Shown here: positions 1 through 8,269 of the stretch, piece after piece
How the letters are laid out: each line of letters opens with the position of its first letter
Position numbering within the stretch: position 1 is the stretch's first letter
Source of the DNA: Devosia naphthalenivorans
GTDB taxonomy: Bacteria > Pseudomonadota > Alphaproteobacteria > Rhizobiales > Devosiaceae
DNA: 64,000 nucleotides
Assembly: GCF_003056355.1 (NCBI RefSeq)
Contig: NZ_PYVW01000002.1
Span: 310,001-374,000, forward strand
Direction: 5' to 3'
The notes under the pieces: generated by a model
Told to the model about the DNA's origin: nothing
Seen by the model: the letters and a program-made list of their open reading frames with translations, nothing else
Database searches by the model: none
Program-made: the position numbers and the translations under genes

Positions 1-1
1 A

Positions 2-256
2 GCCAATGGTCGCGCTAAGGCGATGCTGGCGACGCAGGGGTTCGTCAAGATCCTGAGCGACGTCAACACCGACCGGGTGCTGGGCGCGCATATCGTGGGC
101 AAGAATGCCGGCGAGATGATCCACGAGCTGGTGGTGCTGATGGAATTCTCGGGTTCGTCCGAGGACCTGGCACGCTCGACCCATGCGCATCCGACGCTGT
201 CGGAGGCCATTCGCGAGGCGGCGCTGTCGCTGGGCGATGGCGCGATCCATATCTGA
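2..256 (+). CDS. lpdA: Dihydrolipoamide dehydrogenase (E3), C-terminal fragment
   Basis: Only the last 84 residues are in the window; the frame is open from base 2. E3 is the FAD/NAD flavoprotein that reoxidises dihydrolipoyl groups of the cytoplasmic 2-oxoacid dehydrogenase complexes. The visible part is the C-terminal dimerisation domain. It carries HAHPTLSE, where the His and Glu of the family His-Pro-Thr-x-x-Glu signature form the catalytic base pair, preceded by the typical [15 protein letters not shown] stretch. The operon context upstream cannot be seen. Which complex it serves is unknown. Confidence 0.88.
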   Translation, partial: ANGRAKAMLATQGFVKILSDVNTDRVLGAHIVGKNAGEMIHELVVLMEFSGSSEDLARSTHAHPTLSEAIREAALSLGDGAIHI

Positions 257-511
257 TTGGATTGGGCGGGCGCCGCGTTTGATGGACATCAGGTGAATGG
301 TCCTGAGAGCTCATGGCGATCCTTCGACAAGCTCAGGATGTCGAACCATGGGGGCGAGTGAGTGGAGGTTTTGTGCCACGACCTCGTCCTTCGACAGGCT
401 CAGGATGAGGTCTACTGCAGGCCCAGGATGAGGTCTGCTGCAGGCTCAGGATGAGGTCTGCTGCGTGAATTCCATTCTATGCGATGACATCGGGTTTGTT
501 GGGGGCTCGGG
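257..511. repeat. Intergenic REP-like palindromes plus a 3 x 23 bp tandem repeat
   Basis: This gap between lpdA and the convergent M15-like gene holds a partial family-A palindrome (about 320-350), a full unit at 379-413 (arms GACCTC and GAGGTC around CTTCGACAGGCTC), and three tandem copies of a 23-base unit at 396-418, 419-441 and 442-464. The copies differ at about two positions. The first tandem copy is the right arm of the palindrome, so the array probably arose by slippage inside the repeat. There are no spacers and no coding signal. Confidence 0.75.
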
Positions 512-1132
512 TTATTCGAGTTCCGCCAGCAAGGCCGCGTAGGATTGTTTGTGTCTTCCGGCCCAATTGTCTTGTCCCGGCGCGGTCAGCAGGCCCATGC
601 GGGGTGGGATGTAGCTGCGGATGCGGCGGACGGGTTGTTCGCGCCATTGCAGATTGAAGGCGGCGTAGCGGGGAAAGAACTCCATCTCGGAATAGGGAAG
701 GTTGTCGTGGACCCACCAGGCAATCGCCTCCCAATCGCCGGTCCGTTCGAAATAAGGAATGACGCTGTTGACCACGATGCAGGCGGTGGCGCCCATGCGT
801 CCCTCGGCATCGCGGCGGTCCCAGATATGGCTGGCGTAGTTCGTTTCGTTGCGGCCACAATTGAGCTTGTGCAGATTGCCGAACGCGTTGACCTGGCTTG
901 ATCGATAGGCCGAACGGATCGAGAGCCTGCCGAAGCGCGCCTGAAGCGGTTCGAGCAGGCTTTCGCAGAGGCGCTTGCCGGCGGCGATGGTCAGATCGGG
1001 ATCGTCGGGAATATTGGCGAACCCGTTGATAACAGCGATTTCGGAATAGAGGAAATCGCGCAGGAAGAAGTTGTCGCTCAGGCGCACACGGCCGAGTTCT
1101 TCAAGGGCTTTGACGGATTTGGGCTGTCGCAT
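512..1132 (-). CDS. Peptidase M15-like (DD-peptidase fold) hypothetical protein
   Basis: A protein of about 206 residues that I place near the M15/Hedgehog DD-peptidase-like fold. The features are an SAYRSSQVN segment like the metal-binding loop of the family, then ASHIWDRRDAEGRMGA, then a C-terminal WWVHDNLPYSEMEFFP stretch. If the resemblance holds it would be a zinc peptidase-like protein, but substrate and activity are not known and some metal ligands are not obvious. ATG at 1132 is chosen because GGAG lies about 7 bases upstream; a longer form could start at 1204. There is no signal peptide. It is divergent from the TRIC gene. Confidence 0.6.
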   Translation of the reverse strand: MRQPKSVKALEELGRVRLSDNFFLRDFLYSEIAVINGFANIPDDPDLTIAAGKRLCESLLEPLQARFGRLSIRSAYRSSQVNAFGNLHKLNCGRNETNYASHIWDRRDAEGRMGATACIVVNSVIPYFERTGDWEAIAWWVHDNLPYSEMEFFPRYAAFNLQWREQPVRRIRSYIPPRMGLLTAPGQDNWAGRHKQSYAALLAELE

Positions 1133-1205
1133 GATGGCTCCGGCTGGACGCAGCACTCTCTTGCGATAGGTTGAGGCCGACAACCCGGTTCTGACAGGAT
1201 GCACA

Positions 1206-1817
1206 ATGCTGCAAATGTTATTTTACGTCGCTATCGCTGTGGAGGCGATGACGGCTGCATTGGCCGCCGGCCGGCGCAAGATGGACTGGTTCGGCGTGTG
1301 CCTGCTTGCCTGCGTGACGGCGCTGGGTGGGGGCACGATGCGGGACACTTTCCTGGGACATTATCCGCTCTATTGGGTGGGGAACCCCTACATCCTGCTG
1401 CTGGTATGCGGGGCCGCGCTCTTTACCATTGCCATTGCGCGGGTTGTCGACAAGCTCAGATGGACCTTTCTGGTGCTGGACGCCCTGGGGCTGGTTGTCC
1501 TCACAATCGTTGGGTGCAACGTGGCGATGGAAGTTGACGCCCATCCGCTGATCGTCATCGTTTCGGGCATGGTAACAGGCATTGTCGGCGGCATATTGCG
1601 AGATGTGCTGTGCAATGACGTGCCGCTGGTGTTCCGCAGCGAGCTTTATGCCACGGTTTCGATCGTTACCGCAGCGGTCTACTATTTTGGCGTTGCGGCT
1701 GATCTCAATCGGGACATCGTCATCATCGTTGCCATTGCGGTTGGCTTCCCCCTGCGCATCCTTGCTCTGGTCAAGAAATGGGAAATGCCGAAATTCGTCT
1801 ATGACAAGGACCTCTAG
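1206..1817 (+). CDS. TRIC-type cation channel / UPF0126 membrane protein
   Basis: An integral membrane protein of 203 residues with about seven hydrophobic helices and the internal duplication of this family. The two halves each carry a Gly-rich GGxxRD motif: ALGGGTMRDTF near residue 45 and GIVGGILRDVL near residue 132. Bacterial members form trimeric cation channels; older annotation calls them glycine transporters or YadS/YicG. AGGA precedes ATG 1206 by 7 bases. It runs in the same direction as the mannonate dehydratase 61 bases downstream, but no functional link is evident. Confidence 0.85.
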   Translation: MLQMLFYVAIAVEAMTAALAAGRRKMDWFGVCLLACVTALGGGTMRDTFLGHYPLYWVGNPYILLLVCGAALFTIAIARVVDKLRWTFLVLDALGLVVLTIVGCNVAMEVDAHPLIVIVSGMVTGIVGGILRDVLCNDVPLVFRSELYATVSIVTAAVYYFGVAADLNRDIVIIVAIAVGFPLRILALVKKWEMPKFVYDKDL

Positions 1818-1834
1818 GGCCTTCCCGTACGCGT

Positions 1835-1862
1835 CTTGTTGTGGCAAGCACTGCCATACAAG
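1835..1862. promoter_or_regulatory. Imperfect palindrome in front of uxuA
   Basis: TGGCA-AGCAC-TGCCA is flanked by CTTGT on the left and ACAAG on the right, forming an interrupted inverted repeat of 28 bases that ends 16 bases before the uxuA ATG. The position fits an operator for a GntR- or LacI-type regulator of hexuronate use, or a hairpin ending the upstream gene. There is no T-run, so operator is slightly preferred. Confidence 0.4.
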
Positions 1863-1878
1863 ATGAAGGAGCGACGAC

Positions 1879-3090
1879 ATGCGGCAGACCTGGCGGTGGT
1901 TTGGACCCAAGGATTTGTGCAGCATCGATGACATCACGCAGGTGGGGGCCGAAGGCGTGGTGAGCGCACTGCACCATGTGCCCAATGGTGTGGTGTGGAC
2001 GCCCGAGGAAATTTCCAGGCGCAAACAAGAGATTGCGACGCGCAAGGACGGTTCGCCCTCAGGGCTGACCTGGGACGTGGTGGAAAGCCTGCCGGTCAGC
2101 GAAGACATCAAGAAGCAGAAGAACGACTGGCGCGAGCATGTCGCCAATTACAAGGTATCGCTGCGCCATCTGGCGGACGCGGGAATCGAAGTCATCTGCT
2201 ACAATTTCATGCCGGTGCTGGATTGGACCCGGACGGATCTGCGCTACACGGTTGCCAATGGCGCCTCGTGCATGCGGTTCGACATCAACGACTTTGCGGC
2301 GTTCGATATTCATGTGCTGGATCGGCCGGGTGCAGGGGCAGACTATACCAACGCCATTGCCGATGAGGCCGGGCGGCGTTTTGCTGACCTGGATGACGCC
2401 GGGCGCAAGCAGTTGGCGCGCAATGTGACGATGGGCCTGCCGGGTTCCACCGAGTCGATGACGCTGGACGATGTGCGCGAGCACCTGGCGGAATATGGCA
2501 ATATCAGCCGCGATCTATTGCGGCAGCATTTCGTGGATTTCCTGTCCGAGGTCGTGCCGGTAGCGGAAGATCTGGGACTGCGGCTCTGCTGCCATCCCGA
2601 TGATCCGCCGTTCTCGCTGCTTGGGCTGCCGCGCGTGATGTCCACCGAAGCGGACTACACATATATGCTCGATGCCGTCAGCAGCCCCGCCAATGGCATG
2701 ACGCTGTGTTCCGGATCACTGGGCGCGCGGCCCGACAATGACCTGCCGGGCATGATGGAGCGGCTGGGCGACAAGGTGCACTTCCTGCACCTGCGCAACG
2801 TCAAGCGCGACAATGACGACATCATGGGCTCGTTCTTTGAAGCCGAGCACCTGGATGGGGATACCGACATGGTGGCACTGATCGCGGCTATCGTGCGGGA
2901 AGAGAAGCGCCGCCGTGCCGCGGGGCGTGCCGACCACAGCATTCCGATGCGGCCCGACCATGGGCAGGACATCCTGGACGATCTGGGGCGGCGCTCACAG
3001 CCGGGCTATCCGACGATCGGGCGGATGAAGGGGCTGGCGGAACTGCGTGGGGTTTTCCGCACGTTCGAGCATGCGGGGTTGGGATTGTAG
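1879..3090 (+). CDS. uxuA: Mannonate dehydratase
   Basis: Cytoplasmic enzyme dehydrating D-mannonate to 2-keto-3-deoxy-D-gluconate in glucuronate catabolism (EC 4.2.1.8). The 403 residues match the usual length of about 395. The N-terminus MRQTWRWFGPKD and the VCYNFMPVLDWTRTDL-type segment (here ICYNFMPVLDW, near residue 110) are family hallmarks, as are CCHPDDPP near residue 238 and MRPDHGQD near the C-terminus, which supplies metal and substrate ligands. AAGGAG sits 7 bases before the ATG. No uxaC, uxuB or kdgK is adjacent, so this copy is isolated from the rest of the pathway. Confidence 0.93.
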   Translation: MRQTWRWFGPKDLCSIDDITQVGAEGVVSALHHVPNGVVWTPEEISRRKQEIATRKDGSPSGLTWDVVESLPVSEDIKKQKNDWREHVANYKVSLRHLADAGIEVICYNFMPVLDWTRTDLRYTVANGASCMRFDINDFAAFDIHVLDRPGAGADYTNAIADEAGRRFADLDDAGRKQLARNVTMGLPGSTESMTLDDVREHLAEYGNISRDLLRQHFVDFLSEVVPVAEDLGLRLCCHPDDPPFSLLGLPRVMSTEADYTYMLDAVSSPANGMTLCSGSLGARPDNDLPGMMERLGDKVHFLHLRNVKRDNDDIMGSFFEAEHLDGDTDMVALIAAIVREEKRRRAAGRADHSIPMRPDHGQDILDDLGRRSQPGYPTIGRMKGLAELRGVFRTFEHAGLGL

Positions 3091-3690
3091 GCGCTGACCG
3101 GCGGCGGGCATTTTCTCGCTGTGGGGGAGTGGCTGGGACTCTGAGTTCAGGGTCCAGCCACATCGTCATTCCCGCGAAAGCGGGAATCCCACTCCCTTCG
3201 GCACAAAAGTGAGGTTCCCGCTTTCGCGGGAATGACGCGGTGGACAGTTTATGTTTGTGGGACATGACCGTCGGGTCGGGCCCGAGGGCAGCACGGTGGG
3301 CGGAGGCTTTAGGCGCTGGGAGCGTGCGTTTTCTCGCTGTGGGGTGTGTTCGCATGGGTGCATGACCGGTGGTGGAGGTGCGATGCTTCCTACTCACCGG
3401 GCGGCACCTCCCCCTCGACGGGGGAGGCTGGGAGGGGGTGGCGGTTGGCCCCAAATATCGGGGCTAAACATTCCCCACCCTTGATCCCTCCCCGCAAGAG
3501 GGAGGGTGTCGACTGAAACAGAGGCGTAAAGCGCCGAATGCGAATACTCCCCCTGAGCTGGGTTCGGACTCTACATGCGGACAGTTTGTGTCTGTGGCGC
3601 GATCTCAGGATGGATCCCGGCTCAAGGCCGGGATGACACCGCGTGGGTGGAGAGATTGTGGGTTGCCAATAGTGAAAAGGCCTTCGGCCC
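3091..3690. repeat. Non-coding gap filled with four kinds of palindromic repeat
   Basis: A 600-base gap without a credible gene. It holds an inverted pair of family-B hairpins (3164-3187 and 3215-3237, stem ATTCCCGC/GCGGGAAT), family-E hairpins with stems of the CCTCCCC/GGGGAGG kind (3405-3430 and 3476-3511), a small GCCCC/GGGGC hairpin at 3448-3464, and one family-C hairpin (3612-3637, stem ATCCCGGC/GCCGGGAT). Short open frames here come from the repeats. It separates the end of uxuA from the 3' end of the deacylase gene, so it may also terminate transcription from both sides. Confidence 0.75.
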
Positions 3691-4830
3691 TTAGTCCTCG
3701 AGCAGATAGCCGCCGGTGCGGGAGGGGAGGGGCTTGGTGCCGACGATCTTGGCGATGCCGGTGCCGCGTTTGACGAATTTGGCGGTGACGCGGGAGAGCA
3801 CGAAGCCGTCGGTGCCGGCGAGGACTGGCGTCCGGGCGAGGAAGGCCTGGGGGCCGTCCATGGCGATGAGGTCGGCGACGGGCTGGCCCTTGGTGACGTG
3901 CTCGCCAAGCTGCACCCGATAGGCGAGGAGGCCAGGGGCGGCGACGCGCAGCACTTCGGTGGCTTCGAAAGGTACCGGAGCGGGAGAGGGCGTTGGCGTT
4001 GGCGTGTCGGCAGCGATCAGGCCACGGCCAGCGAAGAAGTTGAAAAGGCCGCCGGCGTCGAGCTCGCCCAGATTATCGAAGCTGTCGGCACGGCCGCGAT
4101 ATTCGAGCGTTGCGGCTTCGGCGCCGTTGGGCACGGGGTAGCCGGGATTGGCCAGGCGGGCCTTGCGGTAGAATGAGGGCAGGACCTCGTCGAACGAGCC
4201 GCCGCCGCTGTCTTCTGCGGTGAGGGTGGCGGCAACGCCCATCCAATCGGCCAGGTCCTGCAGGCCCGGCATCAGCTCGGGCGAGGTGAAGATGTGCATC
4301 AGGCTTTCGTCGTCGCAGTGCAGATCGAGGATGATATCTGCAGTCGCGGCAGAGCGCAGCACGAGGAGGCGCAATTGCTGGATGGCGGTGGCGCCTTGCT
4401 GCTCATCGATCCAGTCGAGTACGGCCTGGCGCAGGAGGGCGATATTGGCCGCCGGGTCCTGCCCGAGCTTGCCGGCGAGGCGGTCGGCGACGAGGGGGTA
4501 GAGATCGGGCCAGCGGCGGTTGTAATTGATGCCCGTCTCGACGTCGTAGCGGCCGATGTGGTGGCGCAGCGAGCGGTTGGCGAGCCCCAGCGGATTGACC
4601 GAGGGGAAGATGGTGAAATGGGCGTTGAGCTGGCCGGCGGCGTCGGCATCGCGCAGGCGGGGCAGCAGGTGGTGCAGCGCCATGGTGCCCGGCTGCTCGT
4701 CGGCATGGAGAGCGGCCTGGAGATGGACGCGGGTGGGGGCGTCAGCGGGGCCGGCCGTGTACCAGTAAAGCTCGGTGGTGTGTCCGGGTGTGTCGCCACG
4801 GAGTGCGGTGTGGTGCAGTTCGAAGGGCAT
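3691..4830 (-). CDS. AstE/AspA family deacylase (succinylglutamate desuccinylase / aspartoacylase-like)
   Basis: Zinc hydrolase of 379 residues in the M14-related AstE/AspA family, which removes acyl groups from N-acyl amino acids. LHADEQPG (His42, Glu45) fits the H-x-x-E zinc pair, INYNRRWP near residue 100 is the usual Asn-Arg substrate loop, and DLHCDDES around residue 170 supplies the third ligand. The C-terminal third is a beta-rich domain typical of the longer members. It is the last gene of the ABC operon, 9 bases behind the permease, so the natural substrate is probably an imported N-acylated or opine-like amino acid. No signal peptide, so it acts in the cytoplasm. Confidence 0.82.
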   Translation of the reverse strand: MPFELHHTALRGDTPGHTTELYWYTAGPADAPTRVHLQAALHADEQPGTMALHHLLPRLRDADAAGQLNAHFTIFPSVNPLGLANRSLRHHIGRYDVETGINYNRRWPDLYPLVADRLAGKLGQDPAANIALLRQAVLDWIDEQQGATAIQQLRLLVLRSAATADIILDLHCDDESLMHIFTSPELMPGLQDLADWMGVAATLTAEDSGGGSFDEVLPSFYRKARLANPGYPVPNGAEAATLEYRGRADSFDNLGELDAGGLFNFFAGRGLIAADTPTPTPSPAPVPFEATEVLRVAAPGLLAYRVQLGEHVTKGQPVADLIAMDGPQAFLARTPVLAGTDGFVLSRVTAKFVKRGTGIAKIVGTKPLPSRTGGYLLED

Positions 4831-4839
4831 GAGGGGCTT

Positions 4840-5574
4840 TCAGCGAATCCACTTGGGGACGTAGCGCATGCGCGGCGCGGATGGCATGTGGCGCATCAGG
4901 CGCTGGTAGACCAGGCCAAAGACGAAGAACACCACCAGCGACACAGCAAGGAAATAGAGCGCAGCAACGGAGAAATGCAGGAATGCGTTGTAGTCGCGCT
5001 CGAACAGTTCCTTGGCGGTGATCATCAGATCCTTCTGCTGGCCGATCACCGGCAGCGCGAAATAAACGATGGCCGTGGCGTGGAACAGGAACACGACCTC
5101 GTTGGTGTAGGCGGGCCAGGCCAGGCGAATGAGATTGGGCCAGATGACGCGGCGGAATTGCTGGATTGGGGACATGCCGTAGGCACGGGCCGCCTCGACT
5201 TCGCCACGCGGCACGGCGCGCAGGGCGCCATAGAAGATTTCGGCGGTGTAGGCGGCGGTGTTGAGCGTTAGCACCAGCGGGCCGATGAAGAGGGGGTGCA
5301 GGACGAAGCCCGATATGCCTAGCGGTTTCCAGAGCGAGACGTTGAACGACAGGCCCAGCGAATAGACCATGAAGAACTGGATAAAGAGCGGGGAGCCGCG
5401 GAAGGCGTAGATAAAGCCTCGGCTCAGGCGGGACGCGATCGGGTTTTTCGAGGCTTTACCGAGGGCGAGGAAGACCGCGAAGACGAAGCCGAGCGGGATC
5501 GAAGCCACGGCGAAATAGATGTTGAACAACGCGGCGGGTGCGAAGATGCCGAGATCGATGAGGAAGCGGTCCAT
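4840..5574 (-). CDS. Polar amino acid ABC transporter permease (HisM/OccM-like)
   Basis: Inner-membrane subunit of 244 residues with the PAAT-type fold (about five membrane helices). The cytoplasmic loop ARAYGMSPIQQFRRVIWP, near residue 150, is the EAA motif that docks on the ATPase. The start overlaps the stop of the partner permease by one base (TGATG), indicating translational coupling. Similar to HisM/OccM/ArtM, the second permease of basic amino acid and opine importers. Confidence 0.9.
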   Translation of the reverse strand: MDRFLIDLGIFAPAALFNIYFAVASIPLGFVFAVFLALGKASKNPIASRLSRGFIYAFRGSPLFIQFFMVYSLGLSFNVSLWKPLGISGFVLHPLFIGPLVLTLNTAAYTAEIFYGALRAVPRGEVEAARAYGMSPIQQFRRVIWPNLIRLAWPAYTNEVVFLFHATAIVYFALPVIGQQKDLMITAKELFERDYNAFLHFSVAALYFLAVSLVVFFVFGLVYQRLMRHMPSAPRMRYVPKWIR

Positions 5575-6386
5575 CAGGTGCGCGCCTCGCTGAGGATGCC
5601 GCGGCCCATGCGGGCCATCAGGGCGCCGAAGACCTTTTCGGAGAGCAGCGTCACGAGGATATAGAAAAGGAACAACACCAGGTAGTAGCGCCAGCGCCAG
5701 TCATCGTGGACCAGGCCTACAGTGGGCAGGAAATTGGGTGCGCCGAGGCGATCGGCCCACAGCACGATGTCGGCGATCTGCAGCAGCGAGAGCAGCGAGG
5801 TCGCCTTGACGATCAGCATCCAGACGTTGGAGAGGCCGGGCAGGGCATAGACCCACATCTGGCGGATCTGGATGCGCCAGAGCACCTGGCTGGCGCTCAT
5901 GCCGTAGGCGCGGGCGGCTTCGATCTGGCCGCGGGGGACGGAGCGCATGGCGCCGTGAATGACGTTGGTGGCGAAGGCGCCGTAGACGAGGCCCAGGGAT
6001 ACCGAGGCGAGGACAAGGTATTCGGGCGTGCCGAGGAACCAGTTGGCCTCGCGGCAGGGCGGCCAGGCGGCACTCTGGGCGGCGATGGCTTCGGGGGTGC
6101 AGATCTGGGTGGCCATGAACCATTCGACCGCCTGCTCGAAGGCAAGCGGGAAGAACAGGAAAAACAGCACGTCCGGCACGCCGCGGACGATCGAGGAATA
6201 GAAGCTGCCGACGAGGCGCAGGGGGAGGAAGCGCGAGTTCTTGAGCGCGGCGCCGAGCAGGCCGAAGATGACGGCCAGCGTGCCGCCAGCGATTGCTGCG
6301 AAGATCGTGAACTGGAAGCTGGCGTACCAGGTGAGGTGCTTGCCATTGGTCAGATAGCTCAGCCAGAAGGCGAGATCTTCGCTCAT
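5574..6386 (-). CDS. Polar amino acid ABC transporter permease (HisQ/OccQ-like)
   Basis: Inner-membrane permease of 270 residues, partner of the gene that overlaps its stop. The EAA loop is ARAYGMSASQVLWRIQIR near residue 195. It has a longer periplasmic segment (around residues 90-120, with two Cys: QICTPEAIAAQSAAWPPCRE) than E. coli HisQ; the pair of Cys could form a disulfide. It lies 114 bases behind the binding-protein gene, separated by a strong hairpin. Confidence 0.9.
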   Translation of the reverse strand: MSEDLAFWLSYLTNGKHLTWYASFQFTIFAAIAGGTLAVIFGLLGAALKNSRFLPLRLVGSFYSSIVRGVPDVLFFLFFPLAFEQAVEWFMATQICTPEAIAAQSAAWPPCREANWFLGTPEYLVLASVSLGLVYGAFATNVIHGAMRSVPRGQIEAARAYGMSASQVLWRIQIRQMWVYALPGLSNVWMLIVKATSLLSLLQIADIVLWADRLGAPNFLPTVGLVHDDWRWRYYLVLFLFYILVTLLSEKVFGALMARMGRGILSEART

Positions 6387-6455
6387 GAACTGGTCCGGGC
6401 TGGCAAGGTCATCTTGGTAATCCGTGTAGCACCTCCGGATGTAGGGAGGCGGGAA

Positions 6456-6481
6456 TTTCCTCCCCTGTGAAGGGGAGGAAA
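6456..6481 (-). other. 11-bp perfect hairpin between binding-protein and permease genes
   Basis: TTTCCTCCCCT and AGGGGAGGAAA form a perfect 11-bp stem with a 4-base loop, 20 bases past the binding-protein stop on the minus strand. There is no T-run behind it, so it looks more like an mRNA-stabilising or partial attenuation hairpin than a full terminator, allowing more binding protein than permease. Confidence 0.7.
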
Positions 6482-6500
6482 CGCAAGTGCGAAGGGTCTG

Positions 6501-7253
6501 TTATTCGCCGTAGAAGGGGCCGCGGCCTTCGAAGTACTGCGCGATGAGCTTGTCGACGGTGCCATCGGCCTTGAGGGCGGTCAGCGCGTCATCGATCTTG
6601 GTCTTGAGCTCGGTCTCGTCCTTGCGGATGCCCGCGCCGACGCCGTTGCCTATCATGATGTCTTCGCCAACGAACTCGATAGCGCCGCCGGATGCAGCGA
6701 CCACGGGCTCAAGATAGGCGCCATCGGCGATGATGGTGTCGAGGTTGCCACCGGCAAGGTCAGCCATGGCCTGGTCAGCCGTGGTGAAGGATACGATGGT
6801 GTTGTTGCTGGCGAGGTTTTCTTCGGCATAGGCAGCCTGGATGGTGCCGCCCTGAACGCCGACGCGCTTGCCTTCGAGGTTTTCCGGATCCATGCCCGTG
6901 CCAGCCATGGCCACGAACTTGGATGGATCGGGCGGGAAGTAGTTCTGGGTGAAATCGATCGTTTCCATGCGCTCGTCGGTGATCGACATGCCGGCCATGA
7001 TCAGGTCGTAGTTGCCCGCCAGAAGATTGGGAATGATGGAATCCCAGTCATTGCTGACGAATTCGCAGGTGAGGCCTGCCGTTTCGCAGATGGCATTGCC
7101 CAGGTCGATCTCGTAGCCGGCAAGCTCACCGGCTTCGTTGACGTAGTTCCAGGGGGCGTAGGCACCTTCGGTTGCGATGCGAATGGTTTCCTGCGCCTGG
7201 GCGGCAGTGCCGAGGGCAAGGACGGCGGCGGCCGCCAAGATCAGCTTCTTCAT
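6501..7253 (-). CDS. Periplasmic basic amino acid / opine-type binding protein
   Basis: Family 3 solute-binding protein of 250 residues related to ArgT/HisJ/OccT. MKKLILAAAAVLALGTAAQA is a Sec signal peptide. The mature protein has the ligand-site features EGAYAPWNY (aromatic box), DWDSIIPNLLAGNYDLIMAGMSIT and the GVQGGT segment of this family. ATG 7253 is preferred to 7265 because GGAG lies 6 bases before it and the signal peptide then starts directly. The ligand is probably arginine, ornithine or an opine; the downstream deacylase suggests an N-acyl derivative. Confidence 0.88.
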   Translation of the reverse strand: MKKLILAAAAVLALGTAAQAQETIRIATEGAYAPWNYVNEAGELAGYEIDLGNAICETAGLTCEFVSNDWDSIIPNLLAGNYDLIMAGMSITDERMETIDFTQNYFPPDPSKFVAMAGTGMDPENLEGKRVGVQGGTIQAAYAEENLASNNTIVSFTTADQAMADLAGGNLDTIIADGAYLEPVVAASGGAIEFVGEDIMIGNGVGAGIRKDETELKTKIDDALTALKADGTVDKLIAQYFEGRGPFYGE

Positions 7254-7300
7254 GTATTGCTCCATATTATTCTGGTTGTGACGCCTGTTCCGCCGCTGCC

Positions 7301-8095
7301 TTATTCATGACTGGCAGCGTTGAGGAATTGCTTGAGACGAGCCGATTTGGTGGCGGTAAACACCTCTTCGGGCGTTCCCTCTTCTTCGATCTTGCCGTGG
7401 TGCAGGAAGATCACCCTGTCGCTTACCGAACGCGCGAACTCCATGTCATGGGTGACCAGGATCATGGTTCGTCCTTCATCGGCCAGGATCTTGATGACGC
7501 GCAGCACTTCCACCTCAAGCTCGGGATCGAGCGCGGAGGTGGGTTCATCGAACAGCATGACGCGGGGATTGATGCAAAGGGCGCGCGCAATAGCGGCGCG
7601 CTGCTGCTGACCGCCTGAGAGCTGGTTGGGGTAGGCGTCGGCCTTCTCCCTGATGCCGACTTTGGCGAGCATCTCCAGGGCTTCCTGCTCGACTTCGGCG
7701 CGGTCGCGCTTCTGTACGATCAGGGGCACTTCCATGACGTTTTGTAGGATCGTTAGATGAGCCCACAGATTGAAGCTCTGGAAGACCATGCCCAATTCGG
7801 AGCGAATGCGGCGAATCTGTTCTTCGTCGGCGATATGGCGTTGTTGACCTGAGCCGCGCAGCTTGATCGTCTCGTTGTCGATCTTGACGGTGCCGCTATC
7901 GGGCACTTCGAGCATGTTGATGCAGCGCAGCAGAGTCGATTTGCCCGAGCCGGACGAGCCGATCAGGGACACGACTTCACCTTCGCACGCGGTGAAGGAA
8001 ATGCCCTTGAGCACCTCGATCGTGCCGAAAGATTTGTGCAGATCGTGGATCTCGACGACCGGTAATGGATCTGCTGATGGTGCCGCTTGCGCCAT
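7301..8095 (-). CDS. Polar amino acid ABC transporter ATP-binding protein (HisP/OccP-like)
   Basis: ATPase of 264 residues energising the importer. Walker A GSSGSGKS at 46-53, signature LSGGQQQR, Walker [15 protein letters not shown] and the switch His in LVTHDME are all present. It is unusually the first gene of the operon, 47 bases ahead of the binding-protein gene. The HisP-like segment with [17 protein letters not shown] is typical of basic amino acid transporters. The promoter must lie in the 174 bases between this start and the kinase gene that ends at 8270. Confidence 0.92.
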   Translation of the reverse strand: MAQAAPSADPLPVVEIHDLHKSFGTIEVLKGISFTACEGEVVSLIGSSGSGKSTLLRCINMLEVPDSGTVKIDNETIKLRGSGQQRHIADEEQIRRIRSELGMVFQSFNLWAHLTILQNVMEVPLIVQKRDRAEVEQEALEMLAKVGIREKADAYPNQLSGGQQQRAAIARALCINPRVMLFDEPTSALDPELEVEVLRVIKILADEGRTMILVTHDMEFARSVSDRVIFLHHGKIEEEGTPEEVFTATKSARLKQFLNAASHE

Positions 8096-8269
8096 TCCTT
8101 TTAAGCCTGAAGAACAGGCGCCTTCCTGACTGGCGATTGCCTTATTATCAGGCTGGCAACCTTAACCGCCTGCTAGAAAAGCAAAAACGAACCAGATAGC
8201 AAGCACTAATGCAGCGGGCTGCCAAACTGTCCAGTGTTGAAGCGCGATCCGGGGCCGAATAGATCGCGA

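Noticed and set aside
396..464. Possible CRISPR array
   Set aside because: The 23-base units are contiguous without spacers, and no cas genes are present.
1218..2147. 309-codon open frame on the minus strand
   Set aside because: It is antisense to the TRIC and uxuA genes, spans their junction, and its low-complexity His/Gln/Arg-rich product has no domain character.
3164..3237. Inverted repeats as ends of an insertion sequence
   Set aside because: The units enclose under 40 bases, no transposase is present, and the same pair recurs at 46459 and 58273, so this is a REP-like element.
8243..8268. CGCGATC/GATCGCG hairpin as a terminator of the HWE kinase gene
   Set aside because: The stem overlaps the region next to the stop but has a 12-base loop and no T-run on the minus strand, so it was not called.
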